Part shown: positions 63,050-64,000 of the stretch, one piece after another
Layout: each line of letters begins with the position of its first letter
Position numbering within the stretch: the first letter of the stretch is position 1
Source: Xanthocytophaga flava
Lineage (GTDB): Bacteria > Bacteroidota > Bacteroidia > Cytophagales > 172606-1
DNA length: 64,000 bases
Reading direction: 5' to 3'
Assembly (NCBI RefSeq): GCF_030068545.1
Contig: NZ_JASJOR010000035.1
Span: 30,420 to 94,419 of the forward strand
The notes under the pieces: model-generated
Database searches by the model: none
What the model saw: only the letters and a program-made list of their open reading frames with translations
Told to the model about the DNA's origin: nothing
Made by a program: the position numbers and the translations under genes

Positions 63050-63847
63050 TCAACTACTCTTTGGGACCATCCTGTCAGCTAAACTCAGCGTGTATGTTAG
63101 GTTTGGATAAACAAAATCTAAGCTTCGGTTCTCTTGTCCTCTTAACTTGAAAAATTCAGATTCTTGCTCCTGATTGGCTAGGTCTAGTAAATCACCCGTA
63201 ACAAAATAGGGTAAATTGTCATTGAATTGAATATAGGTCTTTGACGTTCGGAATGTAATCCCTAGCCATTTAATATCTGGTACAATTGGTTTTCCGTTTG
63301 GTGTTGGCTTTAGTATAATCTTATGTTGAAACTTAGTGTTAGTCTCCGAAGAAAACAACACCACTGAATTATGAGTCAATTCAATTTCAGATTCTTCGTT
63401 TGTTATTTTGTCTTTGATCAGAAGCCTTCGTATGTTTTGCTCTGATAATTGGTCTGGTTGAGCATAACAGGAAAAAACGCCGATATAGGAGTCAGCAGCT
63501 AAATCCAGACATTGGTCTGAATGATAGTTCATTTTAGCATAACTACAATCATATACTTCTATTAATGCATTGTTAAAATGCTGTGTAGGTATATTAGGTA
63601 CACTTTCCTTTATAATAGTATGGTTGATTGCCTCCACTATATTATGGTGAATAGCAGAAAAATTATGTGCAGGTATTGTGTATTTGGTAGTAGTTCTCAC
63701 TATGGGTATACCCTTCGCTTCCACACGCACCAGATGGTTACCTACTCTGCCTTTTGCTACAGATTCAAATTCAATAGAATGAAATAACTCCTCGAACAGA
63801 TTTCCGGTTAGAGGAAGTTCTATCTTATAAAATCCAGAATCAATCAT
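63050..63847 (-). CDS. 2OG-Fe(II) oxygenase-like (AlkB-like fold) protein
   Basis: The ATG at 63847 (MIDSGFYKIELPLTGNLFEE) is preferred because the longer frame from 63958 starts in an inverted repeat and encodes an odd Cys-rich leader. The 265-residue protein has an iron-binding HxD in MNYHSDQCLDL (His109, Asp111), a distal His in FQHKI (His175) and an Arg in WLGITFRTSKTYI (Arg200), with the spacing of 2-oxoglutarate dioxygenases of the AlkB type. The substrate is unknown. Assignment rests on motif spacing. Confidence 0.6.
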   Translation of the reverse strand: MIDSGFYKIELPLTGNLFEELFHSIEFESVAKGRVGNHLVRVEAKGIPIVRTTTKYTIPAHNFSAIHHNIVEAINHTIIKESVPNIPTQHFNNALIEVYDCSYAKMNYHSDQCLDLAADSYIGVFSCYAQPDQLSEQNIRRLLIKDKITNEESEIELTHNSVVLFSSETNTKFQHKIILKPTPNGKPIVPDIKWLGITFRTSKTYIQFNDNLPYFVTGDLLDLANQEQESEFFKLRGQENRSLDFVYPNLTYTLSLADRMVPKSS

Positions 63848-63942
63848 TGTCCCTCTATCTGATGTTAATAAATTGAACATGCAAGAAAAAAGTGAACAAA
63901 AATATAAGTTCAGGTCTAATTGCCAGAAACACCCAATAGCCC

Positions 63943-63998
63943 ATTCTTTTTTTGGCAAGCCCCTCAGGCAGTGTGTAGGGACTTGCCAAAAAAAGAAT
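63943..63998. repeat. 17-bp perfect inverted repeat at the window edge
   Basis: ATTCTTTTTTTGGCAAG (63943-63959) and its complement (63982-63998) enclose a 22-base spacer. The T run precedes and the A run follows the GC core on both strands, which is not the usual terminator order. It lies upstream of the oxygenase gene. Confidence 0.6.
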
Positions 63999-64000
63999 AA

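Noticed and set aside
1..64000. CRISPR arrays, tRNA or rRNA genes
   Set aside because: No regularly spaced direct repeats, cloverleaf-like segments or rRNA-like sequence were recognised by reading; a tool-based scan would be needed to exclude weak cases.

Overview
The window reads as chromosomal DNA of a low-GC member of the Bacteroidota, most likely a Cytophagales-type bacterium. The evidence is a SusC/SusD pair driven by a FecI-like sigma factor and a FecR anti-sigma factor, FG-GAP/ASPIC-UnbV proteins, DUF2490 and DUF4190 proteins, weak or absent Shine-Dalgarno sequences, and housekeeping genes of that phylum. The genus cannot be fixed from sequence alone.

Layout. 0-5.4 kb: the 3' end of a c-type cytochrome gene, two DUF4190-like envelope proteins, queG, mazG, a GreA-like protein and a DUF4385 protein. 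5.4-12.5 kb: a gene-poor, AT-rich accessory stretch. It holds two pairs of small paralogous proteins in A-B-B-A order, several very short ORFs, at least three stop- or frameshift-interrupted coding remnants, and a 392-bp internally deleted insertion sequence with 14-bp terminal inverted repeats. 12.6-17.8 kb: core genes rlmD, uvrB and a Pfk-2-type pfkB. 18-28.6 kb: an ECF sigma factor, FecR, SusC and SusD, then a 1185-residue FG-GAP lipoprotein. 28.7-36.9 kb: seven nucleotide-sugar genes on the minus strand (rfbA, a WbpP-type epimerase, rfbB, galE, a WbpO-type dehydrogenase, a UDP-xylose synthase and a UDP-glucose dehydrogenase). 37-48.4 kb: acyl-CoA dehydrogenase, a class IV aminotransferase, TolC plus an RND/ABC adaptor without its permease, DUF2490, an HExxH protein, an orphan molybdenum hydroxylase large subunit and a GntP gluconate transporter. 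48.5-52.5 kb: a compact, AT-rich three-gene operon that looks like a defence system. 52.7-64 kb: small enzymes and three AraC-family regulators paired with stress or detoxification-type genes (an NTF2-like protein, an SDR and a TetX-like flavin monooxygenase), ending with a 2OG-Fe(II) oxygenase-like gene.

Most notable system: minus-strand genes from 52486 down to 48555 encode an N6-adenine DNA methyltransferase, an AAA ATPase whose N-terminus resembles the BsuBI/PstI restriction-enzyme HTH domain, and a small TOPRIM/DUF4276-like protein. They are translationally coupled (8-bp overlap, then a 1-bp gap). This suggests a restriction-modification-derived system in which the usual PstI-type nuclease has been replaced by an ATPase plus TOPRIM effector.

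Other points: many convergent gene pairs are separated by long perfect AT-rich stem-loops that probably act as bidirectional terminators. No tRNA, rRNA or CRISPR array was recognised.
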